Positions 6,501-13,677 of a stretch of DNA of 16,164 nt are shown here, one piece after another. The notes beneath the pieces were generated by a model. It saw nothing but the letters and a program-made list of their open reading frames with translations. It did no database searches and was not told where the DNA came from. This stretch comes from Desulfobacterales bacterium (GTDB lineage Bacteria; Desulfobacterota; Desulfobacteria; Desulfobacterales; Desulfobacteraceae). Where the stretch lies: contig JAKSAU010000502.1 of assembly GCA_022361535.1 (NCBI GenBank), positions 1 to 16,164 of the forward strand, given 5' to 3'. A program made the translations under genes and the position numbers. How positions within the stretch are numbered: the first letter of the stretch is position 1; the number at the start of each line of letters is the position of its first letter.

Positions 6501-7850
6501 ATGAATGATTTTCACTTTCAAAATCAAAAATCGCCCCTAAGATTGGCCGGGATTAAAATAATTGGTACGGGATTGTTTCTTGGTATTGTATTTGTTTGTT
6601 TTTCTGTTTTTCTGGCTTATGAGTATATTGGAAATACAAGACAGCAGCGCTTAGAGCAAATGAAGCAGACAGTACAAATTGCAAGAAACGCCATTGAGCC
6701 CATCCTTGTACGTTACCGTTCACAACAAACAGATATTCTGGAAATATTGAATCAAGTTCGTGATCTTGTTCGGAACATGACCTACAACGACCATGCAGGT
6801 AAAAATTACATATTTATGAGTGCCTATGATGGAATCATGCTGGTTCAACCCTTTGAGCCTGAAAAAGAAATGACGGACATGTGGAACCTGAAAGATGCAA
6901 ACGGAATTTATATCATACAGGCTCTTGTGAAAGTGGCAAAATCAGAACAAGGAAACGGGTATATTTCGTATCACTACAAAAGACCCGGTAAAGCCGAACC
7001 GGAGGAAAAGATCTCATATGTCATGGGTATTCCGGAGTTGGGCTGTTATATCGGAACAGGCCAATATGTGGGGGATATCCGTAAAGATCAGATTAAATAT
7101 ATTGTCCGTATCGTCGCTTTAACATCAACTCTTCTGTTGTTTCTTAGTGTGCTGGTGTGGTTATCAATGAAAGTGATTTCAAAGCAAAATCAAATTTTAT
7201 ACAAGGAAAATAAAGCGCTAATATTGGCAGAAAAATCACTTAGCGAAACTGGAAGATTTCTTGAAACCGTTATTAACCATATCCCTGATCAGATATTTTG
7301 GAAAAATGAGGCACTTGAATATATTGGATGTAATAAAAGCTTTTCACAGGTGGTTGGTTTGGATCATCCCGACGATGTTGCGGGCATGACTGATTACGAT
7401 TTTAGCAGGGATAAAACCCACGCTGAATCCTATAGAAAATGGGATAGGCATATTATTGACTCAGGAAAGGCAGTTATCAATCTTGAGGAGAAATTCCACG
7501 ATAACCAGGGCAACGAAGGCACCGTGATTACAAGTAAAGTTCCTGTATATGATGAGAAAGGAAACTGTATCTGCCTTGTTGGGATCTGTACCGATATCAC
7601 CCAGCGAAAACTGGTAGAGATCAAATTAAAAAAAGCACTTGAAGATGTTAAGGCATTATCCGGCTTACTTCCTATCTGCTCGAGATGTAAAAAAGTCAGG
7701 GATGACAAAGGATACTGGAATGATTTGGAAGCCTATATTGAAGAACATTCCGATGCCTCGTTTAGCCATAGTATGTGCATTGAATGCTCGGAGGAATTGT
7801 ATGGTGAAGAAGAGTGGTATATCAAAATGAGAGAAAATAAAAAAAAGTGA
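6501..7850 (+). CDS. Membrane Cache-PAS sensor protein with C-terminal double-CxxC (putative zinc) tail
   Basis: A 449-residue inner-membrane sensor. The first transmembrane helix is at about 18-41 and the second at about 200-224. Between them lies a periplasmic Cache domain, with NYIFMSAYDGIMLVQP and the later CYIGTGQYVGDI, typical of sCache_2/Cache_2 ligand sensors. A PAS domain follows (about 246-370; FLETVINHIPDQIFWK to CTDITQRK). The C-terminus has ICSRC (Cys393, Cys396), RDDKGYW and MCIEC (Cys426, Cys429), a small putative zinc module that often ends PAS proteins of Desulfobacterales. No histidine kinase, GGDEF, EAL or methyl-accepting domain is present, so it must signal through a partner or the Cys module itself. 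The start ATG 6501 has GAGGG ten bases upstream plus an adjacent AAGAAG, so initiation is modest. Ligand unknown. Confidence 0.88.
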   Translation: MNDFHFQNQKSPLRLAGIKIIGTGLFLGIVFVCFSVFLAYEYIGNTRQQRLEQMKQTVQIARNAIEPILVRYRSQQTDILEILNQVRDLVRNMTYNDHAGKNYIFMSAYDGIMLVQPFEPEKEMTDMWNLKDANGIYIIQALVKVAKSEQGNGYISYHYKRPGKAEPEEKISYVMGIPELGCYIGTGQYVGDIRKDQIKYIVRIVALTSTLLLFLSVLVWLSMKVISKQNQILYKENKALILAEKSLSETGRFLETVINHIPDQIFWKNEALEYIGCNKSFSQVVGLDHPDDVAGMTDYDFSRDKTHAESYRKWDRHIIDSGKAVINLEEKFHDNQGNEGTVITSKVPVYDEKGNCICLVGICTDITQRKLVEIKLKKALEDVKALSGLLPICSRCKKVRDDKGYWNDLEAYIEEHSDASFSHSMCIECSEELYGEEEWYIKMRENKKK

Positions 7851-7909
7851 ATGTCTTATCCATGACAGTTCGTCTTGAAACACTATCTATTGAGAATAAA
7901 TATTAAAAA

Positions 7910-7935
7910 ACCTAACAGTTACTAAACTGTTAGGT
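7910..7935 (-). terminator. Rho-independent terminator overlapping the end of the 130-aa gene
   Basis: ACCTAACAGTT (7910-7920) pairs perfectly over 11 bp with AACTGTTAGGT (7925-7935) around a four-base loop. Reading on the minus strand, the stem is followed by TTTTTT. The last codons of the minus-strand gene (Asp-Leu-Thr-Val) form one arm and its TAG stop lies in the loop. There is no T-tract on the plus side, so it should not serve the sensor gene. Confidence 0.85.
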
Positions 7936-8314
7936 CCTCCTCGGAAATTCCTAAAAAATCAAGGGCTTGCTTTCTGACTTGAAAAACATCGACTTTGATT
8001 TCTTTTGTAAGAAGAATGTGGGACATATTTGCACTTATGGTTGTCAAATCTATTTTGGAATAGATTGCCCATTTTCTGTGGATTTTTGCCTTTTGTAATC
8101 CTTCGAAGAAGGATTGATAAGTTTCTAAGCCAGTATCGTCAAACGATACAGTCGCATTTTCAAAATCAATAAATGTGTTGTAGGTAAAATCAAAATCAGG
8201 ATTGCTATGTACTTCTTTTATACGACTGATTAAAAATTCGAAGCTTATATCTCCGACCCCTTTAAAATGCACACATTTTACGTTATCGAGTACTCTGAAT
8301 TGAATATTTCCCAT
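7922..8314 (-). CDS. Small cytoplasmic protein, possibly STAS/SpoIIAA-like (130 residues)
   Basis: A 130-residue soluble protein starting at ATG 8314 with AAGG about seven bases upstream. The predicted order is strand-helix-strand repeats: IQFRVLDNVKCVHFKG, then SRIKEVHSNPDF, then a strand YNTFIDFENATVSF, a helix TGLETYQSFFEGLQKA, a strand KWAIYSK and a final EIKVDVFQVRKQALDFLGI. That pattern, and the closing strand followed by a helix ending in a leucine-rich stretch, resembles STAS/SpoIIAA-like proteins in which phosphorylation or lipid binding controls partners. The assignment is by pattern only and no motif proves it. It is divergent from a second protein of similar layout and convergent with the Cache-PAS sensor, which makes a signalling role attractive. 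Its mRNA ends in a terminator formed by its own last codons. Confidence 0.75.
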   Translation of the reverse strand: MGNIQFRVLDNVKCVHFKGVGDISFEFLISRIKEVHSNPDFDFTYNTFIDFENATVSFDDTGLETYQSFFEGLQKAKIHRKWAIYSKIDLTTISANMSHILLTKEIKVDVFQVRKQALDFLGISEEDLTV

Positions 8315-8359
8315 TTTTGTACCTTCTTTAACAAACCAAATTTTAGGATGATACTAATC

Positions 8360-8388
8360 ATTTCAAATTGTACCCTGTCTGCTGTCAA
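8360..8388 (-). promoter_or_regulatory. Possible sigma-70 promoter of the 130-aa gene, with an inverted repeat over the -35 box
   Basis: On the minus strand TTGACA (8388-8383, perfect) and TGAAAT (8365-8360, four of six) are 17 bases apart, 46 bases before the ATG at 8314. The -35 box falls inside an inverted repeat, GTCTGCT (8377-8383) with AGCAGGC (8391-8397), that could be an operator. The same repeat followed by GTTTTTC on the plus strand also resembles a weak terminator. Confidence 0.45.
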
Positions 8389-8402
8389 TAAGCAGGCGTT
8401 TT

Positions 8403-8516
8403 TCAGCTTTTGGTCAATTGCTCCCTTGTCGCATAATTGGCCATAATCCTTAAGGCAACTTCTTCAGGTTCATCATTGTATTCAACTTGGTGAACGATAC
8501 GACAACAGAATTTAAC
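8403..8516 (-). pseudogene. Possible decayed C-terminal coding fragment (37 codons)
   Basis: Reading from 8516 down to a TGA stop at 8405-8403 gives an open stretch that looks like protein rather than random sequence, including HQVEYNDEPEEVALRIMANY and ending in TREQLTKS. There is an in-frame TAA immediately upstream (8519-8517) and no credible start codon or ribosome binding site before the conserved-looking part. It could be the tail of a lost gene. I cannot name the family, and chance is possible. Confidence 0.25.
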
Positions 8517-8687
8517 TTAAGTCAGGGTACAAATACCATAAGTGTTCGGTAACAATGTTGCAAGATAAGTTTGTTAACTTTGCGGGAAAATGAGAGGTGG
8601 CTCTGGGTCTGCCCATTGTTTTTGCAGCCTAAAAGACAATTATCAGCTTTACATTCCTTTTTACATGAAGTAACTGCATTAGGATTG

Positions 8688-8693
8688 TATAAT
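8688..8693 (+). promoter_or_regulatory. Perfect -10 box before the 131-aa gene
   Basis: TATAAT lies 22 bases before the ATG at 8716. No good -35 hexamer is seen at the usual distance (TGAAGT at 16 bases is the best), so activity may need an activator. It would give a very short leader that still holds the GAGAG ribosome binding site. Confidence 0.4.
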
Positions 8694-8715
8694 CTAAAAA
8701 TCATTTGAGAGTATC

Positions 8716-9111
8716 ATGAAACCGCATGGAACCTATACAATTGACTTGGTAGGAAAAGTATTAATGATAGATGCTTCAGGCCCGTTTAATGATGATGCAG
8801 TCAAAGGATATTCTATAGATCTAAAAGGCTTTGTCGAAAAGCTTGCTCCAGATCCATGGGCGTTATGTGCTGTATTCAGAGGTGAAAGTCTGTTTACCCC
8901 CGAAGCTGAAGCAGAACTTGCAGCAATAACCTTATGGAGAAAAGAAAAGGGCATGAAGATGGTTGCAATTGTTTTCAACAGCATTAAAGAATTGAGCATT
9001 TTACGGGATCAGATGGCAAGGATTTATGAAAAAGCCAACATTGAATATGGTTTTTTTAATACAAAGCACGATGCGTTTTCCTGGTTAGCCAGAAAAGGGT
9101 ATATGTCATAA
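8716..9111 (+). CDS. Small cytoplasmic protein, STAS/SpoIIAA-like pattern (131 residues)
   Basis: A 131-residue soluble protein with ATG 8716 and a GAGAG site a few bases upstream. It begins with two strands (TYTIDLVGKVLMIDASGPF), followed by a helix, the strand WALCAVFRGESLFTPEAEAE, a helix ending in EKGMKMVAIVFNS, a long helix (KELSILRDQMARIYEKANI) and the final strand-helix YGFFNTKHDAFSWLARKGY. Proteins of this outline are common next to PAS or chemotaxis-type sensors in proteobacteria, and I group them with STAS-like regulators by pattern only. It shares this layout, including the closing strand and helix, with the divergently transcribed 130-residue protein. No terminator is evident downstream. 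Confidence 0.78.
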   Translation: MKPHGTYTIDLVGKVLMIDASGPFNDDAVKGYSIDLKGFVEKLAPDPWALCAVFRGESLFTPEAEAELAAITLWRKEKGMKMVAIVFNSIKELSILRDQMARIYEKANIEYGFFNTKHDAFSWLARKGYMS

Positions 9112-9290
9112 TAATTTCAACTGATTGATTTTAAAAGCGCTTGACAATGTCGAACGTGTTTATCATTTACTTTTTTCAAAAGTATTTCCCCCACTATAAT
9201 AGCATTTCGTATGACCACACTTTGAATTAAAGGGATAAAAGAACCGGTAATTATAGTGCTATGCTGTGAAAGTGCAAGGGGTTCCCCATC
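9112..9290. other. Intergenic region with a separated inverted repeat
   Basis: CACTATAAT (9192-9200) recurs in inverted form as ATTATAGTG (9250-9258), with 49 bases between the copies. The second copy lies 33 bases upstream of the ATPase promoter, so the pair could be operator half-sites, but AT-rich 9-mers can also match by chance. No gene was recognised; the 60-codon minus-strand frame here has no support. Confidence 0.35.
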
Positions 9291-9319
9291 TTGACACAAT
9301 TTGGCATATTTGCGATAAA
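9291..9319 (+). promoter_or_regulatory. Sigma-70-type promoter of the ATPase/J-HTH gene pair
   Basis: TTGACA (9291-9296, perfect) is followed after 17 bases by GATAAA (9314-9319, four of six). Transcription would start near 9326, about 25 bases before the AGAGGT ribosome binding site and about 37 bases before the ATC codon at 9363. That position supports a start well upstream of the GTG at 9435. Confidence 0.6.
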
Positions 9320-9349
9320 TCTTAAGAATCTTGGTTATCCATAACGATT

Positions 9350-9355
9350 AGAGGT
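9350..9355 (+). promoter_or_regulatory. Ribosome binding site that places the ATPase start at ATC
   Basis: AGAGGT lies seven bases before the ATC at 9363 (four before the ATC at 9360). No ATG, GTG or TTG exists in the correct frame between the upstream stop TAA (9342-9344) and the P-loop codons. Confidence 0.6.
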
Positions 9356-9362
9356 AAGCATC

Positions 9363-10283
9363 ATCGAAAATACGCAGATATATCCTGTTGGTGGCGGAAA
9401 AGGCGGAATCGGGAAAAGTATTATCACAGCTAATGTGGGGGCGCTGCTGGCGCGACAGGGCAAACGGGTTCTGCTTATTGACCTGGACTTGGGATCATCA
9501 AATCTTCATACCTTTCTGGCACAAAATGAAGTGACCCATGGCCTTGAATCGTACTTGGATAAATCGGTTTCTTCATTGGAGGAGGCCGCAGTGACCACCC
9601 AGATTCCCAACCTGTATTTCATCAGTTCACGCAATTGCAGTACAGAGGCAGCAAACCTATATACTGCTCAGAAACAGAAAATCATCAGGAATATACGAAA
9701 TCTGGATTATGATTATGTACTCATGGATCTTGGGGCCGGCACCAATTTCAATATGCTTGACTTTTTCCTTACCTCGGATCAGGGCATCTGCATTATGACT
9801 TCTGAGCCGACCTCCATTGAAAATACGTTTAACTTTATAAAGGCGGTCTATTTTAGAGTCGTAAAGCGGACTTTAAAGCTTGCGGCCTTTAATAAAGTGA
9901 CCCGCAACCTTGATTTGTCCGGGAATCATATTGACCAAGCCTTTCGCATTATCGAAGAGGTGGCTAAACAAGATCCGGATATTGGCGAATTACTGAAAAA
10001 CAAGCTCAAGGAATTCCATTTCAAATTTGTTGTCAACCAGGTGCGGACCAAAGAAGATCCCTCAATGGGGTATAAGATAGAAAAAGTATGTAACCGGCAC
10101 TTTTATTCCAGTTTTAAATTTTTGGGCAATATCCGTTACGATGAAAAGGTTCATGACTCTATCCAGCTTCGACAAAACTTTATCACTTCATATGCATACA
10201 CCAAAACGGCCAGTGATATGGGGCGAGTTACCCGGAACCTGTTGGCAGATCAAGTACCAAAACCCAAGGGGAATCCTAATTGA
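9363..10283 (+). CDS. MinD/FlhG-like deviant-Walker ATPase with apparent ATC start
   Basis: A ParA/MinD superfamily ATPase of about 306 residues. The deviant Walker A motif GGGKGGIGKS is at residues 10-19, the switch region LIDLDLGSSNLHTFL follows, and MDLGAG is the Walker B strand. The order and length fit MinD/FlhG-type proteins that dimerise on ATP and position cell structures. The frame is open from 9345 but contains only near-cognate starts: ATC at 9360 and 9363. ATC 9363 gives a start at MENTQIYPVGGG, the usual beginning of such proteins, and has AGAGGT seven bases upstream. The first standard start, GTG 9435, would remove the whole P-loop. So either initiation is at AUC, known only rarely, or a base is wrong. 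No clear amphipathic membrane-targeting helix ends the protein. It overlaps the J-HTH gene by four bases. Confidence 0.85.
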   Translation: MENTQIYPVGGGKGGIGKSIITANVGALLARQGKRVLLIDLDLGSSNLHTFLAQNEVTHGLESYLDKSVSSLEEAAVTTQIPNLYFISSRNCSTEAANLYTAQKQKIIRNIRNLDYDYVLMDLGAGTNFNMLDFFLTSDQGICIMTSEPTSIENTFNFIKAVYFRVVKRTLKLAAFNKVTRNLDLSGNHIDQAFRIIEEVAKQDPDIGELLKNKLKEFHFKFVVNQVRTKEDPSMGYKIEKVCNRHFYSSFKFLGNIRYDEKVHDSIQLRQNFITSYAYTKTASDMGRVTRNLLADQVPKPKGNPN

Positions 10284-10921
10284 ATGAGGACCTGACCTAT
10301 TACGAGATTCTTGAAGTGGCACCTGATGCCTCTTTTTCTGAAATCCGTAGTGCGTTCAGGGAGATTCAGTCCATTTATGATAAAGAGTCTTTAAGCACCT
10401 ATTCGTTATTCAGTCCCAAAGAGCGGTTGGAAATTTTAACACAGGCCCAGCAGGCATTTGAAACCCTTGTGGACAGGGAAAAACGGCTGGCCTACGATAA
10501 ACTGCTCACAAAGGCTGGGAAATTAACAGAATCCATGGGGTTCACACAAAAGCCCAAGACACCGGAGCCAGTGTTCAAAACAGCACCGTCCGGAACAGAG
10601 AACCAAGTATCCAAAGATGTTAAAAAGAAGGTTCAAGCCAGTTCGTTTCTGGCTCTAAAAGAAGAGTTCGCATCAAAGGACAACGTTTCAGGAGCAGGCT
10701 TAAAAAGGTTACGCCAGGCCGGGGGTGTAACCCTGGTTGAAATATTTGAAATGTCTCGGGTCAGTGTAGCGACCCTGGAGGCGATAGAGTCGGATCAGCT
10801 CCACAAATTACCCCCGGCGATTTACCTGAAGGGTTTTTTAAAAGCCTATGCCGAATGTCTAGGGTTAGACCCCATTCTTATCGTCCCGGCATATATGGAA
10901 AATCTTTCCCACAATTCCTAA
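10280..10921 (+). CDS. J-like domain protein with RodZ-type helix-turn-helix, partner of the ATPase
   Basis: A 213-residue soluble protein. It starts at TTG 10280, overlapping the stop of the ATPase gene (TTGA), with AAGGGG about ten bases upstream, so the two are co-translated. Residues about 5-75 resemble a J domain (TYYEILEVAPDASFSEIRSAF and later KRLAYDKLL). However, the HPD tripeptide that activates DnaK is missing: the turn reads IYDKES. Residues about 76-137 are a low-complexity, Pro/Lys-rich linker. Residues 138-203 match the HTH_25 domain of RodZ (LKRLRQAGGVTLVEIFEMS, ending in YLKGFLKAYAECLGLDP). Unlike RodZ there is no transmembrane helix or periplasmic part. A role as DNA-binding or polymer-binding adaptor for the MinD-like ATPase is inferred from the coupling only. 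Confidence 0.85.
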   Translation: MNEDLTYYEILEVAPDASFSEIRSAFREIQSIYDKESLSTYSLFSPKERLEILTQAQQAFETLVDREKRLAYDKLLTKAGKLTESMGFTQKPKTPEPVFKTAPSGTENQVSKDVKKKVQASSFLALKEEFASKDNVSGAGLKRLRQAGGVTLVEIFEMSRVSVATLEAIESDQLHKLPPAIYLKGFLKAYAECLGLDPILIVPAYMENLSHNS

Positions 10922-10946
10922 GGCCCTACAGGGACTTTGATTTTTA
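10920..10946 (+). terminator. Rho-independent terminator of the ATPase/J-HTH pair
   Basis: AAGGCCCT (10920-10927) pairs with AGGGACTT (10930-10937) with one mismatch and a two-base loop, followed by TGATTTTT. It starts inside the TAA stop codon of the J-HTH gene. The tight loop makes it slightly irregular. Confidence 0.6.
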
Positions 10947-10981
10947 GTGTCTGCTTATTAAATGATTTAGGCAGTTTATGG

Positions 10982-11011
10982 TTGACTTTACTTGTTTGAA
11001 CCAACTATAGA
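10982..11011 (+). promoter_or_regulatory. Promoter of the methylmalonyl-CoA gene block
   Basis: TTGACT (10982-10987, five of six) and TATAGA (11006-11011, four of six) are separated by 18 bases. Transcription would start near 11018, giving a 30-base leader before the mce ATG at 11049 with a TGGAG ribosome binding site. No operator repeat is obvious. Confidence 0.6.
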
Positions 11012-11048
11012 TATTGGTACTTTTATTAACCAAAAGTGGAGATTCGGG

Positions 11049-11450
11049 ATGAAAGTTTTAAAGATTGATCACCTTGGCATAGCAGTTTCCAGTATCGATG
11101 AAAAAAAGAATTTCTGGACAGATGCACTCGGTCTTTCCTTTGAAGGAACTGAGACCGTTGAAGCCCAGAAAGTGACCACAGCTTTCCTGCCTGTGGGCGA
11201 AAGTGAAGTAGAACTTTTGGAATCCACCTCCGATGACGGTCCTGTGGCCAAGTACATCGAGAAAAAAGGGGAAGGACTTCAGCATGTCGCCTTCCGGGTT
11301 GAAAACATAGAAGAGGCCCTTGCCGAACTCAAGGAAAAGGGCATCAAACTCATCGACGAGGTACCGCGCAAAGGGGCAGGCGGTGCCAAAATCGCATTCC
11401 TGCATCCAAAGGCTACATCCGGCGTTCTTGTAGAGTTGTGCGAGAGATAA
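11049..11450 (+). CDS. mce: Methylmalonyl-CoA epimerase
   Basis: A 133-residue vicinal-oxygen-chelate protein that interconverts (S)- and (R)-methylmalonyl-CoA, the step between propionyl-CoA carboxylation and the mutase. The length is normal for the family. I chose ATG 11049 because TGGAG precedes it and the protein then begins [12 protein letters not shown]; a TTG at 10992 lies inside the promoter. Metal-ligand candidates are His8 (IDHLGIAV), His79 (LQHVAFRV) and Glu129 (LVELCE), and the two beta-alpha-beta-beta-beta halves are evident. It is the first gene of the block with the mutase, MeaB and SucCD, 106 bases before the mutase gene. Confidence 0.95.
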   Translation: MKVLKIDHLGIAVSSIDEKKNFWTDALGLSFEGTETVEAQKVTTAFLPVGESEVELLESTSDDGPVAKYIEKKGEGLQHVAFRVENIEEALAELKEKGIKLIDEVPRKGAGGAKIAFLHPKATSGVLVELCER

Positions 11451-11556
11451 GCATTGCTTATACCGCACGTTTGCGCGTCATCATTCTAATGCCTATGGCT
11501 TTGGCACATACGTTCTTGCTGATGCCTTGAACCTTATTTAAGACCGGAGGATAACC

Positions 11557-13677
11557 ATGTCTCAAATGTCTGATATTCAAAAATGGGAAGAACTGGCAGA
11601 AAAACAGCTTCGGGGAAAACCCCTGGAAAATCTAACTAAAAAGACCCCGGAAGGGGTTGAAATTAAACCCCTATATACGGCAAAAGATCTTGAAAACGTA
11701 GAGTTCAAAGATAATCTACCCGGGTTTAATCCATATGTTCGCGGACCTATGGCCACTATGTATGCAGGCCGTCCCTGGACTATCCGTCAATATGCCGGTT
11801 TTTCTACTGCAAAGGAATCAAATGCGTTTTACCGTAAAAATCTTGCTGCAGGGCAAAAGGGGCTGTCTGTCGCCTTTGACCTTGCCACGCATCGCGGTTA
11901 TGATTCTGACCATCCCCGTGTTCCAGGCGATGTTGGTAAAGCAGGAGTTGCCATTGATTCTGTCGAAGACATGAAAATCCTTTTTGATCAGATCCCCTTG
12001 GATCAGATGTCCGTATCCATGACCATGAATGGCGCGGTCCTGCCTATCCTGGCCGGTTACATTGTGGCGGCTGAAGAACAGGGTGTTAAGCACGAACAAC
12101 TCATGGGAACCATCCAGAATGATATCTTAAAAGAATACTTAACAAGAAATACCTATATTTATCCGCCTGGCCCTTCAATGCGGATCATTTCCGATATCAT
12201 GGGGTTTTGTTCCCAGAATATGCCCAAGTTTAACACCATCTCCATCTCCGGTTACCATATCATGGAAGCAGGGGCCGACCCTGTTCTCCAATGCGCATTT
12301 ACATTGGCTGACGGCCTTGAGTACGTAAGGGCAGCCTTGGCTACTGGCATGGACATTGACCAGTTTGCCCCCCGCCTATCCTTTTTCTTTGGTATTGGCA
12401 TGGATTTCTTCATGTACATTGCCATGCTCAGGGCAGCGCGCTTCCTGTGGGCCGAACTCATGGCACAGTTTGAACCGAAAAATCCTAAATCCAGTATGCT
12501 CAGGACCCATTGTCAGACTTCTGGATGGAGCCTGACCCAGCAGGATCCTTACAATAATGTCGTCCGGACCGCTTTAGAATGCATGTCTGCCGTACTCGGC
12601 GGCACCCAGAGTCTGCATACAAACTCATTTGACGAAGCGGTTGGCCTGCCCACAGAATTGTCTGCCCGTATTTCCAGAAATACCCAGATCCTGGTCCAGG
12701 AAGAAACCAGAATCTGTGACGTAATTGACCCGTTGGGCGGCTCTTATTACGTGGAATCCATTACCCAGAATATCGTGGATGAAGTCCGTAAGATCTTAAA
12801 AGAGATTGAAGATTTAGGCGGTATGGCAAAAGCCATTGAATCCGGCATGCCCAAGATGCGTATAGAAGAGGCTGCCGCACGCCGCCAGGCAAGAATTGAC
12901 AAAGGTGACGATGTCATCGTTGGTGTGAATAAATATCAGATTGAAGAAGATGATGATATTCCAGTAAGAGAAGTTTCTGAAGAAGTTAGAAACGAGCAGG
13001 TGGCTCGCCTTGAAGAGATTAAAAAGACCCGAGACAATGCTGCGGTTGAAAAAGCCTTGGCTGATATCACCGCGGCCTGCGAAAGCGGCGATAACTTGTT
13101 GGCAGCCTGTCTGCCGGCAGTTCGGGCTCGTGCTACAGTGGGCGAAATTTCTGATGCCATGGAAAAGGTTTTCTCTCGTTTTGTGGCCACAACCCAGTGT
13201 ATCTCAGGGGTGTATGCAGAAAACGCTGATCCTGAGATTCTTGAATCATTGAGAAAAAGGACAGCTGATTTCGAAGAGAAAACAGGCCGCAGGCCAAGAA
13301 TCCTTCTTTCCAAGATGGGACAGGACGGGCATGACCGTGGTGTAAAGGTAATTGCCACAGCGTATGCTGACTTTGGATTTGACGTGGACCTAGGACCCAT
13401 GTTCCAAACGCCTGAAGAAGCAGCCAAAATGGCAGTTGAAAACGATGTTCATGTGGTGGGTGTGTCTAGTCTGGCAGCCGGGCACAAAACCTTGGTCCCG
13501 CAGGTTATAGCTGCGTTAGAAAAAGAAGGGGCCTCGGATATCAAGGTCGTTGTGGGCGGTATTATACCTCCCAATGATTATGACTTTTTAAGGGATGCCG
13601 GTGCATCGGATATTTTTGGTCCGGGCACTGTGGTAACTGAATCTGCCAACAGAACCCTGAACGCAATCGGTGCCTGA
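11557..13677 (+). CDS. scpA: Methylmalonyl-CoA mutase, single-chain large-subunit type
   Basis: A 706-residue adenosylcobalamin enzyme that interconverts (R)-methylmalonyl-CoA and succinyl-CoA. The ATG 11557 has a GGAGG site. The N-terminal TIM barrel (about 40-430) carries the substrate region [34 protein letters not shown] and [14 protein letters not shown]. The C-terminal cobalamin domain (about 575-706) has [10 protein letters not shown] with the axial base His592, followed by [10 protein letters not shown] and [11 protein letters not shown], the usual DxHxxG, SxL and GG set. All expected motifs are intact, so the protein is probably active without a small subunit. Its TGA stop overlaps the ATG of meaB by one base (TGATG), which couples enzyme and chaperone translation. 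No cobalamin riboswitch was seen upstream. Confidence 0.97.
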   Translation: MSQMSDIQKWEELAEKQLRGKPLENLTKKTPEGVEIKPLYTAKDLENVEFKDNLPGFNPYVRGPMATMYAGRPWTIRQYAGFSTAKESNAFYRKNLAAGQKGLSVAFDLATHRGYDSDHPRVPGDVGKAGVAIDSVEDMKILFDQIPLDQMSVSMTMNGAVLPILAGYIVAAEEQGVKHEQLMGTIQNDILKEYLTRNTYIYPPGPSMRIISDIMGFCSQNMPKFNTISISGYHIMEAGADPVLQCAFTLADGLEYVRAALATGMDIDQFAPRLSFFFGIGMDFFMYIAMLRAARFLWAELMAQFEPKNPKSSMLRTHCQTSGWSLTQQDPYNNVVRTALECMSAVLGGTQSLHTNSFDEAVGLPTELSARISRNTQILVQEETRICDVIDPLGGSYYVESITQNIVDEVRKILKEIEDLGGMAKAIESGMPKMRIEEAAARRQARIDKGDDVIVGVNKYQIEEDDDIPVREVSEEVRNEQVARLEEIKKTRDNAAVEKALADITAACESGDNLLAACLPAVRARATVGEISDAMEKVFSRFVATTQCISGVYAENADPEILESLRKRTADFEEKTGRRPRILLSKMGQDGHDRGVKVIATAYADFGFDVDLGPMFQTPEEAAKMAVENDVHVVGVSSLAAGHKTLVPQVIAALEKEGASDIKVVVGGIIPPNDYDFLRDAGASDIFGPGTVVTESANRTLNAIGA

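Larger units (their letters stand above)
8315..8715. other. Intergenic region between the two divergent STAS-like genes
   Basis: This 401-base spacer holds a putative promoter for each flanking gene and, in between, a possible coding relic at 8403-8516. A 60-codon open frame on the minus strand (8704-8522) lacks a ribosome binding site and resembles no protein I know, so it is not called as a gene. The spacer is longer than two simple promoters need. Confidence 0.5.

Noticed and set aside
8522..8704. 60-codon minus-strand open frame in the STAS spacer
   Set aside because: No ribosome binding site before its ATG, Cys/Lys-rich composition unlike a folded protein, and it covers the -10 box of the 131-aa gene.
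9141..9166. TTGACA...TATCAT as a second promoter
   Set aside because: The spacer is 14 bases, too short, and it lies more than 190 bases before the next gene.
9302..9314. Sigma-54-like TGGCA...TGC motif
   Set aside because: Only seven bases separate GG and GC, whereas sigma-54 promoters need ten.
9435..9437. GTG as the start of the MinD-like ATPase
   Set aside because: No ribosome binding site in front of it, and it would remove the complete Walker A motif encoded just upstream.
11451..11556. Cobalamin riboswitch before the mutase gene
   Set aside because: The gap is only 106 bases and no B12-box-like sequence or matching fold was seen.
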